Shown: one piece after another, positions 35,479 through 45,090 of the stretch
Position numbering within the stretch: position 1 is the first letter of the stretch
Layout: the number at the start of each line of letters is the position of its first letter
From: Blastomussa wellsi
Taxonomy: Eukaryota > Cnidaria > Anthozoa > Scleractinia > Plerogyridae
NCBI GenBank assembly: GCA_947652115.1
Contig: OX393563.1
Location: 7,686,619-7,750,618, forward strand
Length of the DNA: 64,000 nt
Direction: 5' to 3'
Notes under the pieces: generated by a model
What the model was told of the DNA's origin: nothing
The model's input: the letters and a program-made list of their open reading frames with translations, nothing else
Database searches by the model: none
Position numbers and translations under genes: made by a program

Positions 35479-35989
35479 ATTCTTTTATCTTTTCCAGTTG
35501 TCTTCAACAAATAGCGCAATTAATTCAGGGATTTTGACATTGCATTAGGATTTTGGCTTGATTTTACATCAATTTCCGTTAGCATACCCAACATGGCGGC
35601 TCTAATGACGTCATAAGCAACAAACTACGTAATCTTGTAGAGGACACTCAGAGCTTTCTGGTTAAAAGAGGTTGCAGGGTGCGTCCGAGGATTATTTCCG
35701 TGCATACGGTGCACACAGAAAGACCCAAAGTAATCACCAAGGTTCATAGGTCCGCAATACGTACAAAGTAGGCATGCAATGTGCAAATAACAGTTATTAA
35801 AAACGCTTCAAAGCTAACTGTTTATATATCTTTTATTAAAAAAGGTTTATGTAAAGTATGGCTTTTATTAAATCCTAGATTTTTTTAAAAATTTCCGGTA
35901 AAAACGAGAGACAGAGTACAGTCAACTGGAGGAATAGATATCAATTTAGTCTGGTCAACTGAAAATTTAAGGGGAATTTGACAATTCAG

Positions 35990-36560
35990 TCTTTTTATAC
36001 CGATAAATTATAAATGTGAAATTTTCCAGGAACATTACGTTGCAAACGCCGTTGCAAGAATATTTTTATTTCTTCGTCCAAGCCAAATTATTTGTCAACA
36101 TGTCTGAAAATATTTGAAATCAGGGTTTTAAAAGCAAACCAGGGAAATTCATGTTTATACCTGAAGAGAATATACATTCAAAAGAGGTCTTTGAAAAGTC
36201 GAGAAACAACCTTTGCAAACCAGACCGTCGTACGCTGAAGGCAGCTAATAAAAACATATCTGCGAAACTAATTATTGTAAATGTTAATTTCAGCGTGGAG
36301 TTCATTTTGGTCACAGATTGTCGCCCACACGCACATGCTGTAAATATTTGTTTGGTAAACGAGCGAACTTTCAAAGCTTCCCAGGCAATGGTAAATCGAA
36401 TTCAGAGCAACTGAATATGGCTGACATTGACATCTGTACAATTTTGTTATTTTTGCTTTTAGATTTCATTCACTTTCGGTACATGCTGTTCTCTTCTTGT
36501 GTTGCAATGGCTTCACGCCAGTTTAAATTAAAGGCATTGGACTTAAACTGCTAAAAAAAT
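35990..36560. repeat. Paralogous intergenic block 1
   Basis: It aligns along its length to 45836-46400: shared words include ATTTGTCAACATGTCTG, GCTGTAAATRTTTGTTTGG.AAACG and TTCACTTT.GG. It is non-coding by inspection, and frames in the two copies do not agree throughout. It probably belongs to an ancestral GPCR duplication unit. Confidence 0.55.
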
Positions 36561-36709
36561 AGGAATACCTAACAAAAGATGAGTGTGCATGTTGGCGTAG
36601 TGCGGATGCCCAACAATAATGAAGAATGAGCCATTTAATTTTGCTATTTCCGAAACTTATGTAAATTAAATACAACGAAAAAAACACTCATATATATGGA
36701 GGCCTATAT

Positions 36710-36857
36710 TAGGCCACTTTTGCCATATTAAATTTCAGCTTGATAGCGAGGCTGTAGGACAAGAACAAAAGAAATTAATAAACATGCACTTTTTTCTTTG
36801 TTTTTGTCCTCTAGGCCTCGCTACCACACTGAATTTTAATATATCGAAAGTGTTCTA
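36710..36857. mobile_element. Foldback MITE, copy B
   Basis: Positional duplicate of the element at 27731-27880, with the right end decayed (GTGTTCTA instead of GTGGCCTA). Confidence 0.7.
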
Positions 36858-37815
36858 TTCAAAAAGATTTAATTTACCCAAGGGCCGGAGCCAAGATTGA
36901 AATCGAATATTATCAAAATAGGCCAATTCTCAAAGCGTTTCCTTAACTTCATCTGGGAACATATTGTTTCATTGTTTGTACTCCTGTGTTCTTAAGGTTC
37001 CCATGATAACTATGTTTTCCAAGCTACTATGCAATTTCAATTTTTTTCAGTTTATAATTTTCTGATTTTAGTTACACAACTACGTGTTTCAATAAAGCAG
37101 CTTTGATGCCACCAGGATGATATACTTAAACTGTCCACTCAAATGAGTAATCAGTTCAATTAAAATTTTAATCAGTTGTATATATTGCACGCGTTGAGGC
37201 TGTTGTGAAGATATATGGACAGTGCTCTATTTATTAAACTTTTTTCACATTTGTTGTAATATACACACTTAAATTTATCAAAGTTAAATAGTCACCATCT
37301 CAGTCAAACACAAGATAGAATAAAGCGACTAGATCATTTTTTTTTTCAACCAAGGGAAGTCTTGGAATATATTCATTACATTAAATAGTGCATGCTAACC
37401 ATGTTTGTATTTGGAGCTCGAATTTACAACACTGATGACTGTTTTGACATTTCTTTTTTTACAAGTATCCCCTGTTCGCATTTTTGACACTTTCGACTTG
37501 AACTAAATCATACTGGTTCGTCGAATGTTGGCCAGGCAAATTATGAATAAACTACCTTTTTTCTTAAACGTTTTGTAAGATTGATAATAGAGAAAGCTTT
37601 TTACCATAGCTCGCCAAATACACCTGTACGCTATGATATTGGGTTACTACGAGCTTTGAAATTGAAATCTGTTGTGCGTAATATTGCCATACCTAAACAG
37701 GAGTGTCCCTTTTGTTCCAAAGAAATATCACTTAATACCTTCCTATATAAACGTAACCCGTGCCATGGAAGAATACTGAACAACTGTTGACCATATGATA
37801 TCAGTGCGGATGGCT

Positions 37816-38679
37816 TTAATTTTCTCGGCAAATCAGCTTCTTTATTTCTTTCTTAATGTCCTTCTTCAAAAACGCGTAAACAAAAGGATTGACGGCAGAG
37901 TTCAGAACAAGAAGTAAAGTTACGATCTGTGCAGCATTATCAGGCAACTTGCAAGAGAAGTTGAACGAAAAGCACAAAACTAAACAATTTACGATTGTGT
38001 AGCATCCCAAGAAGAACGCCACCAGAGTAATTATGAAACAAACTGTATTGCGCTTCTCACGTCTGCGTGAAGTTGTGGGTTCAGAAGATTCGTTGGAGGA
38101 GTGGTTAGATTGAACCTGGAGTTCCATAGCAGATACTTGATGTGACTGTGCACGAGCAACAAGTAGGATGCGAACAACGGCATAGAAGAGTAACGCGCAG
38201 GATATTATGTCAAAAGCAGAGACGCCGATTAATCGTAAGACTTTAAGGACAGTTACAGACTCTGTGGCGTACATTCCCACCAAAAGTGACAACGAGATCA
38301 CGAAGGGAATCAGCCATGCTATGAAAATAACCGTTCCAGGGCTTCTCTCAGTCACAGAGGTAGTGTATTTGAAAGGGTGAACGATGGCGACGTAACGATT
38401 CCAAGTCAAGACGCAAAGACTTGTGACTGAAGAGTGCACGAAAAACCAGAAGAATGCCATGCTCACCCTTTTGTTGCACGCCATTGAGTAATTGCAAAAA
38501 TATCCCGGTGGGAAAACGGTGATTCCAACATTAAAGTCGGCCCCTGCCAAGGAAAGAACGAACCAGTTGGCTGGGGAATGAAGTTGGTGATGTTTGGCGA
38601 CAACAAAGACTACAAAACCGTTTCCTGCTACTGTTGCGATTGAAAGCAACCAGCCGATTGAACCGAGGAGGTTGTCCAT
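37816..38679 (-). CDS. Intronless class A GPCR, copy 6 (intact, NRY)
   Basis: 287 residues, ATG at 38679 (MDNLLGSIGWLLS). Close duplicate of copy 5: from about residue 129 to the end only four residues differ, whereas about twenty differ before that. Motifs: LSLAGADFNVG with D2.50 kept, C-NYSMA-C with an N-Y-S sequon, WNRYVAIVHPFKY, FFLGCYTIVNCL in TM6 without W or P, NPFVYAFLKKDIK in TM7. No ECL2 cysteine. Being open across its full length despite duplication suggests that it is expressed and constrained, but that is inference. Confidence 0.9.
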   Translation of the reverse strand: MDNLLGSIGWLLSIATVAGNGFVVFVVAKHHQLHSPANWFVLSLAGADFNVGITVFPPGYFCNYSMACNKRVSMAFFWFFVHSSVTSLCVLTWNRYVAIVHPFKYTTSVTERSPGTVIFIAWLIPFVISLSLLVGMYATESVTVLKVLRLIGVSAFDIISCALLFYAVVRILLVARAQSHQVSAMELQVQSNHSSNESSEPTTSRRREKRNTVCFIITLVAFFLGCYTIVNCLVLCFSFNFSCKLPDNAAQIVTLLLVLNSAVNPFVYAFLKKDIKKEIKKLICREN

Positions 38680-38884
38680 TCCAAGCGCCTTTTTCTGCTG
38701 ATTGCACCGTCAGAGCAGCAAAAATAATTTTATTGCTGTCGATCGACCTGCTGTTTATGCATTGGCTGATGTTTCCTGACAGCTTGACACATTGATCAAC
38801 ACAGACTACCAATAGCGCGTATTAGCCATTTTCTAAACAAGTAGGGGACTGAGTACAAATATTTAAAATCGATTGAAACAAAAA

Positions 38885-39100
38885 ATTGAACCTAGCACTT
38901 CGTAGTGTTTGGAAATGTGATGAAACACTCCGACTCGAGTGTTTGGTATATCTTGTCAGTCAAAACGAAGAAATAGAATCGTAAAAATCTATGCTACTTA
39001 ATAATAAAATCACATTTCCAAACCACGCTCAAGGTTGTGGTTTTCTTTATTTTAACTTGCTGAAGTATTAATATATGAGTTTGAAAAATTGGTTTCTAAG
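38885..39100 (+). repeat. Dispersed repeat related to 50284-50590
   Basis: Shares GATGAAACACT, CTCGAGTGTTTG.TATATCTT, ATCTATGCTA.TTAA and TGTGGTTTTCTTT-type text with the block at 50.3 kb. A short fragment also occurs near 22190. Unnamed transposon family. Confidence 0.55.
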
Positions 39101-39457
39101 CGATTTTTCTATTATTTCAAGTAAATGTTAGGCTGTCTATATTTCTCTTTCAAACTAAAATTTTGAAACGTCTTTCTGGAAATAGATCAATATATAGCCA
39201 CCCAACAACCATCTAAAAATATATATTAGCACCACCTATTGGCTTATTACCTCTTATACAATCAATTTCGCTCTTAAGCATCGATGGTCACAAAATTGCT
39301 GATCTTACTAATATCATCATCATGCATACATGATTCACATGATGGTCTTTCAATTTTTGGCAGGTATATATTAATTAACGGCCTGTTGATTTCAGAGCTA
39401 CTGCATGATAAGAAGCCGATACAAATTCAATAGAGTAGCATTCATAGTGTCACAGTG

Positions 39458-39640
39458 AGACCTCTTTCATAAATGACTGCCAATTTTAAATTCTTTTGTG
39501 TGCATTTAAATTAGCCTTTCTAACCTTGTTTGAAAGCAAAAAATCTTTTGATTTACCAACTCAAAAGGGAGGTTAGAAAGGCTAATTTAAATGAATACTA
39601 AAGAATTGAAAACTGGCAGCCATTTATGAAAGAGGTCTAT
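39458..39640. mobile_element. Foldback MITE
   Basis: AGACCTCTTTCATAAATGAC at the left and TTTATGAAAGAGGTCTAT at the right, with inner arms TTTAAATTAGCCTTTCTAAC and its mirror. It is absent from duplication copy A, so it inserted after the duplication or was lost there. Confidence 0.8.
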
Positions 39641-39677
39641 TGCGGGCAATATTGAAAGGATCCGCCCAAAGGGTCCC

Positions 39678-40032
39678 GGGGGGTACTCGCATTATACATG
39701 ACGGGGGGCAGTGGGGTTCCGACGGAGCTTCATATTGCAAACCCAAAAACACTGGCATCAAAACTTCCTACCCACACATACAAGACTTGCATACCTCAAT
39801 CAAACAGACTCTTCTAATGCATGATTCTGCATGTTGCTGAAAATTAGAATTAATATTCTGATCCACCGAACGCAACAAGAATTTCGCTGGGAGATGTGAC
39901 CCAAAAAATAGGTCTAGATCTTAAAAAAATATACGTGACAGATATCTTGACCCAAAAAATACCGAGCCAGTAAATTTTCAACCCCAAAAAATACGTCGCA
40001 CCCCCCGTCATGTATACTGCGAGTATACCCCC
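39678..40032. mobile_element. MITE with GGGGGTACTCGCA ends
   Basis: The left GGGGGGTACTCGCATTATAC followed by ATGACGGGGGG is mirrored by CCCCCCGTCATGTATACTGC and GAGTATACCCCC at the right. No coding capacity. Confidence 0.75.
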
Positions 40033-40103
40033 TAGGATTGGGGTATTCCATGCGTTGAAGTCTAAGAAAGGGTTGAGAATAACGTCTGCTATGTATTTAA
40101 AAG

Positions 40104-40152
40104 ATAATAATTATAATAATAATAATAATAATTATAATAATAATAATAATAT
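40104..40152. repeat. (AAT)n microsatellite
   Basis: AATAATAAT runs with ATAATTATAAT interruptions. Confidence 0.85.
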
Positions 40153-40386
40153 TTCATTAAGCTCATATAAATGTATACATTGATTTTAACACTCAAATAA
40201 ATAAAAAATATATAATATATTATAATTGTAGTTTAATAGAAAAGCGAGCTGGGAAGGTAAATGAACAGGTAGGTTTTCTAATTAGCTTCCCGTAAAAGGG
40301 CCTCTCAAAATATCCGAAACACTATTTTAAGTGTATAATTTGGTTTTATCAACTGGGTTGATAATGTCAATTGGCCACCGTAAAGA

Positions 40387-40434
40387 GATTCAAGAGCTGA
40401 CGTTTCGAGCGTTAGCCCTTCGTCGGAGCGAATC
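40387..40434 (-). ncRNA. Hammerhead-like ribozyme motif of the PLE, copy B1
   Basis: Same core on the minus strand as 31904-31951, again with CCGACGA, GGGC-TAAC-GCTC and GAAAC-GTC, flanked by GATTC/GAATC. Confidence 0.5.
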
Positions 40435-40523
40435 AAGGAATTGTGCGTCGTGTGTTTTTATATACAGAAAGATGGAGCTTCGCTATTGGCTGGTGCCTGG
40501 TAACGTGAAAACTTCGGAATAAA

Positions 40524-41300
40524 TTAGTTGAATGAAAAGCGTTCGTTGATACCGTGAGGATTAAGAGTGCCGATTTGAAAAATAAATTTTTGTTCTAGAG
40601 TTTTACGGCTTTCCGTGTTTCCTTGGTGAAGGGAAAGGCCGCAGACTGCCATATGTTGCTTAGAATGATTTGGGAGATTGAAGTGTCTCGCGACCGGTTT
40701 CGATGCATTTTTGTCGTCTTTCTCTACGTCACGAAGGTGTTCTCGGAATCGGTCGCCAAGTCGTCTCCCTGTTTCGCCGATGTATAATTTTTTGCAAAGA
40801 GTGCAAGTTATACAGTAGATGGCATTGGCTGAGGTACATGTGAAATGATCAGTGATTTTGATAGATCGCTTGGGTCCCGATATTTTGTCAACGTTGTGAA
40901 TGAAAGGGCATGTTTTGCATCGTGCACGAGCGCATTTAAAAGTTCCGGGTTGATCACTAGTTTGGAATGCACTTCTGACTAAAAAGTTACCTATGTTTTT
41001 GTCGCGTTTAAATGAAATTAATGGAGGTTGCGAAAAGATTCTACCAGTGTCGGGATCATTTTGAAGTAATTTAAAGTTTTTGAGAATGATAGATTTAACT
41101 GCGTGGTTGTGAGGGTGAAATGTGAGGGTGAATGGAATTCTATCGTTGTTTTCTCTCTGTGACGTTTGTAGTGCTGACTGTCGATCAATTTGCTGGGCGC
41201 GATGATGGCCCGCTTGAACAACAGAAGCAGGATAGCCGCGTTTGTCGAAGAAATTGCACATTTCCTCTGATTTTAAGGAAAAATCAGAGTCGTCACTACA
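40524..41300 (-). CDS. Penelope-like element, RT end plus GIY-YIG nuclease, copy B1 (partial)
   Basis: The frame is open from the gap edge to the stop at 40524. It starts in the end of the RT region (DFSLKSEEMCNFFDKRGYPA, then VVQAGHHRAQQIDRQSALQT) and continues into the linker, the Cys-rich KCARARCKTCPF motif and the GIY-YIG nuclease (NAIYCITCTLCKKLYIGETG, RRLGDRFREH), ending INERFSFN. All motifs are intact. The catalytic RT core would lie in or beyond the gap, so completeness cannot be judged. No in-frame damage is seen, unlike copy B2. Confidence 0.8.
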   Translation of the reverse strand, partial: CSDDSDFSLKSEEMCNFFDKRGYPASVVQAGHHRAQQIDRQSALQTSQRENNDRIPFTLTFHPHNHAVKSIILKNFKLLQNDPDTGRIFSQPPLISFKRDKNIGNFLVRSAFQTSDQPGTFKCARARCKTCPFIHNVDKISGPKRSIKITDHFTCTSANAIYCITCTLCKKLYIGETGRRLGDRFREHLRDVEKDDKNASKPVARHFNLPNHSKQHMAVCGLSLHQGNTESRKTLEQKFIFQIGTLNPHGINERFSFN

Positions 41301-41500
41301 NNNNNNNNNNNNNNNNNNNNNNNNNNNNNNNNNNNNNNNNNNNNNNNNNNNNNNNNNNNNNNNNNNNNNNNNNNNNNNNNNNNNNNNNNNNNNNNNNNNN
41401 NNNNNNNNNNNNNNNNNNNNNNNNNNNNNNNNNNNNNNNNNNNNNNNNNNNNNNNNNNNNNNNNNNNNNNNNNNNNNNNNNNNNNNNNNNNNNNNNNNNN
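41301..41500. other. Assembly gap (200 N)
   Basis: Exactly 200 N separate the inverted PLE arms. Inverted repeats are a common cause of failed joins, so the true distance and orientation are uncertain. Confidence 0.99.
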
Positions 41501-41526
41501 ATTGTTCGCGAATGAAAAACAGTTGA

Positions 41527-42427
41527 GTGTTAACACTAACTCAGCCAGGCGGAGTAATGTTTCCGAGCTCATCTCATTCATCTTCACATCCATCACATGT
41601 CAAGAATTCCATTCCTTATTCTCAGTTTCTTAGACTTCGCCGTCTTTGTAGTGACGACTCTGATTTTTCCTTAAAATCAGAGGAAATGTGCAATTTCTTC
41701 GACAAACGCGGCTATCCTGCTTCTGTTGTTTAAGCGGGCCATCATCGCGCCCAGCAAATTGATCGACAGTCAGCACTACAAACGTCACAGAGAGAAAACA
41801 ACGATAGAATTCCATTCACCCTCACATTTCACCCTCACAACCACGCAGTTAAATCCATCATTCTCAAAAACTTTAAATTACATCAAAATGATCCCGACAC
41901 TGGTAGAATCTTTTCGCAACCTCCATTAATTTCATTTAAACGCGACAAAAACATAGGTAACTTTTTAGTCAGAAGTGCATTCCAAACTAGTGATCAATCC
42001 GGAACTTTTAAATGCGCTCGTGCACGATGCAAAACATGCCCTTTCATTCACAACGTTGACAAAATATCGGGACCCAAGCGATCTTACTATCAAAATCACT
42101 GATCATTTCACCTGTACCTCAGCCAATGCCATCTACTGTATAACTTGCACTCTTTGCAAAAAATTATACATCGGCGAAACAGGGAGACGACTTGGCGACC
42201 GATTCCGAGAACACCTTCGTGACGTAGAGAAAGACGACAAAAATGCATCGAAACCGGTCGCGAGACACTTCAATCTCCCAAATCATTCTAAGCAACATAT
42301 GGCAGTCTGCGGCCTTTCCCTTCACCAAGGAAACACGGAAAGCCGCAAAACTCTAGAACAAAAATTTATTTTTCAAATCGGCACTCTTAATCCTCACGGT
42401 ATCAACGAACGCTTTTCATTCAACTAA
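41527..42427 (+). pseudogene. Penelope-like element RT end plus GIY-YIG, copy B2 (broken)
   Basis: Frame 1 reads KNSIPYSQFLRLRRLCSDDS, then SEEMCNFFDKRGYPASVV and a TAA where copy B1 has CAA (Gln). The frame continues in register through FHPHNHAVKSIILKNFKL to KISGPKRS, where 4 extra bases (TACT after CGATCT, near 42085) shift it. The GIY-YIG domain (AIYCITCTLCKKLYIGETGR) is whole in the new frame. So there are two independent lesions against copy B1. Confidence 0.85.
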
Positions 42428-42516
42428 TTTATTCCGAAGTTTTCACGTTACCAGGCACCAGCCAGTAGCGAAGCTCCATCTTTCTGTATATAAAAACACA
42501 CGACGCACAATTCCTT

Positions 42517-42564
42517 GATTCGCTCCGACGAAGGGCTAACGCTCGAAACGTCAGCTCTTGAATC
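42517..42564 (+). ncRNA. Hammerhead-like ribozyme motif of the PLE, copy B2
   Basis: Identical in core and stems to the motifs at 31904 and 40387. Confidence 0.5.
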
Positions 42565-42943
42565 TCTTTACGGTGGCCAATTGACATTATCAACCCAGTT
42601 GATAAAACCAAATCATAAAATATTTAACCACTGAAAGGAATTTCAGTTTTAATATTGAAATTTACTAACTACCACATTCAACTACTTGGCAAATAAACCT
42701 GGAAACGTTGGAAGAAAGTTTTCCCGGGGGGGGGGGAACACTTGCATATGAAAGGGGTGGGGATGCTCCTCGTCTGTTAATTTCAGATTTCTGTCTCAGG
42801 GTGTTCTGGGCAAAACGCCATTATATTTAGCCGTGGAGGTCTCGTTTAGGGTTGCACGCGGAGAAATGAATATGTATATTTTTAATTATCTTTTATGGGC
42901 AAGAGACTGATTGACATTATCAACCCAGTTGATAAAACCAAAT

Positions 42944-42956
42944 TATATTGTTATAC

Positions 42957-43001
<45 letters not shown>

Positions 43002-44211
43002 CTACTATTTTGAGTGGTTATACAGCCCTAGTGTTTGGAAAATAAATGTAGTATCCCTACTGCCATAGGTCGATCTTAGCTTGGCATTTATATCTTTGAT
43101 ATTTGGACATTCACGTTATGATCAGTGACCAATATCATATGACCAAGGTAGTCCCCGGCTCAGGTGCACAGCTCATCGAGGTCGTAATCCAATTGTCGGC
43201 ATAGGCGTACGGGCGCCTTCGGAACTTGGGGGGCTGTAACTTCCATGCCCGAAAAAATTGCACAATTTTCGAATGCGTTAACATTAAGCCGGTATTCAAT
43301 CGCCAAAAAATTGCTACTGCCTTTGCCCGAATCCTGAGCGTTTTGCACGAAAAATGTCGAACATTTTCGAAACTGGGGGGGAGGCTGCAGCCCCCCGGCC
43401 CCCGGCTCGTACGCCTAGGGTTGTCGGGTTTTAATTCGCCCGAGGCGCGAAAAATAACCGCTTAAATGTTGAAGCCAATTTTTATTTCTAGAATTATTAT
43501 GTCCTTGCTGAAAAAAATTAAAAAAAGAGGTTGCTTTCGTATTCAAAGTGAAAAACAAATTACGAATCGAACTCGCACTTTCCTCAAAAGATTTTCTGAT
43601 CGCAGGGCAAAGCGCCTATACGCAGCTGAGCTAATCCGATTTCTTTATCTTTTTCACTTTATTAGATTTTTCCTTTTCTTATTTTGATTTTTTGCGAAAG
43701 TATTTTCACAAATCATCACGAACTAATGCGGAGCTCCGCATTTAGGCTTGCCTAAATTTATATATTACGTAGTATAATTGCACGACACGCCTCTGTTGTA
43801 CATGTAAATATACACCAATAAGTTTATTTACGATGTCAGTTCAGAATATATATGAAGATACCGATTTAAACGAAACGTAATTGTACTGCCATCATTTATG
43901 AAAAATTTGGTTAATGTTTTTCTTGACCATACATTCAAACGTTCTCAATAATTCTCGAAATCTTTCGAATTCTGATAAGTCAGTGATTATAGGTAGCGAT
44001 ATTTACAGCTCTTCAATTACATCAGTACGCTTCTTTAGGATATTACACTGCACGCGGTAAAATAACACCTGCTGCTGGCCTGACTTTATATTAATGGCAA
44101 TGCGCGCTTCATGAATGCTCGATTCAAAATATCAAGAAGAGACTAAAACAGTCAAGATAACATTCGCGGCGCCATATTCACGGTGACCATGGAAATAACC
44201 GCCAAGGTTTC
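42944..44211. other. Gene-free stretch with repeats
   Basis: Contains the third copy of the dispersed repeat (43100-43190) and the MITE at 43201-43417. The rest is AT-rich without a recognised gene. Confidence 0.5.
43201..43417. mobile_element. MITE with ATAGGCGTACGGGC ends
   Basis: ATAGGCGTACGGGC at the left and GGCTCGTACGCCTA at the right; the interior carries GGGGGGCTGTAACTTC and GGCTGCAGCCCCCC in inverted sense. Longer relative of 6117-6236. Confidence 0.75.
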
Positions 44212-45090
44212 TTAACAGTCACATCTCAATGGTTGGGCCACGTTTTCTCTTGAAATAAGCTTTATTATTTCCCTCTTAATGTCCTTCTTCAAAAACGCAT
44301 AAACCAAAAGATTAAAAGCCGAGTTCAGAACCAGAAGTAACGTGACAACCTGACCAGCCTTGTCAGACAGTTGGCACGAAAAAGTAATACACAAAACTAA
44401 ACAATTTACCACAGTGTAACATCCCAAGAAGAACGAGACTAATGCAATTATGAAGAGAGCTGTGTTATGCTTTCTGTATCTGCGCGCGTTTGTGGCTTCA
44501 GAGGTAGAGGAATGATTAGATAGGACTTGTAGTTCTATAGCAGCTTTTTGGTGCGAGTGTGCGCGCGCAGCAACCAGGATACGAACAACGGCAAAGAAAA
44601 GCAACACTCCGCATATTATGTTGAAGGCAGTAACACCAGTTAATCGTAAGACTCTCAGGGCAGTTAAAGACTCTAATGCGTACATTCCCACAAAAAGTAA
44701 CAGAGAGATAGTGAAGGAAATCAGCCAAGCTGCCAGGATAACCACACCAGGGCGTCGATCAGTCATTGAGTTACTGTATTTGAAAGGGTGAACGATGGCG
44801 ACGTAACGATCCCAAGTCAAGGTGCAAAGATTTGTGACGGAAGAGTGAAGGAAAAACCAGAAGAATGCCATTTTTATCCTGTTGTTGCACGCCATTGAGT
44901 GACTGCAAAAATATCCTGGGGGAAAAACAGCGATTCCGACGCCAAAGTCTGCCACTGCCAAGGAAAGAACGAACCAGTTGGCCGAGGAATGAAGTCGGCG
45001 ACTTTTGGCGACAAGAAACACTACAAAGCCGTTTCCTGCTGCTGTTACGACTGAAAGGAGCCAGCCTACAGAGTTAAGAAATTCTTCCAT
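44212..45090 (-). CDS. Intronless class A GPCR, copy 7 (intact, no Pro in TM7)
   Basis: 292 residues, ATG at 45090 (MEEFLNSVGWLLSVVTAAGN). Motifs: LSLAVADFGVG, C-SHSMA-C, WDRYVAIVHPFKY, TM4 Trp, FFLGCYTVVNCL in TM6, and in TM7 NSAFNLLVYAFLKKDIK, so NPxxY is NLLVY (Pro to Leu). The ECL2 region lacks cysteine. The third intracellular loop is Ser-rich (SNHSSTSEATNARRYRKHN). The C-tail has about ten extra residues (ENVAQPLRCDC). It may still fold and signal, but the TM7 change is unusual for class A. Predicted membrane receptor with unknown ligand. Confidence 0.9.
   Translation of the reverse strand: MEEFLNSVGWLLSVVTAAGNGFVVFLVAKSRRLHSSANWFVLSLAVADFGVGIAVFPPGYFCSHSMACNNRIKMAFFWFFLHSSVTNLCTLTWDRYVAIVHPFKYSNSMTDRRPGVVILAAWLISFTISLLLFVGMYALESLTALRVLRLTGVTAFNIICGVLLFFAVVRILVAARAHSHQKAAIELQVLSNHSSTSEATNARRYRKHNTALFIIALVSFFLGCYTVVNCLVLCITFSCQLSDKAGQVVTLLLVLNSAFNLLVYAFLKKDIKREIIKLISRENVAQPLRCDC

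Larger units (their letters stand above)
32420..35989. other. Gene-free stretch with repeat pieces
   Basis: No gene recognised. 33490-33620 aligns to pieces flanking the PLE composite (40036-40335 and 42990-43060). 33300-33360 and 34315-34370 read in antisense as AATAAAG-containing 3' ends of retroelements. An (ATTC)n run lies at 35429-35478. Confidence 0.45.
36600..39420. repeat. Segmental duplication, copy B (carries GPCR copy 6)
   Basis: Partner of 27620-30400, same orientation. It differs from copy A by small indels in the 3' flank and by stronger divergence upstream of the middle of the receptor gene. Confidence 0.8.
40337..42943. mobile_element. Inverted pair of Penelope-like elements around an assembly gap
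   Basis: The outer ends are inverted copies: AATTTGGTTTTATCAACTGG at the left, CCAGTTGATAAAACCAAATT at the right, with TATA just outside on both sides. Inside, a minus-strand PLE (40372-41300) and a plus-strand PLE (41501-42612) point away from a 200-N gap at 41301-41500. The plus copy is followed by about 290 bp that also follow copy A (32001-32290), then by a second terminal fragment. This may be one complex insertion or partly an assembly effect. Confidence 0.7.

Noticed and set aside
41132..41596. Frames running through the N block
   Set aside because: Their length comes from the 200 N; the real coding here is the PLE on the opposite strand or frame.
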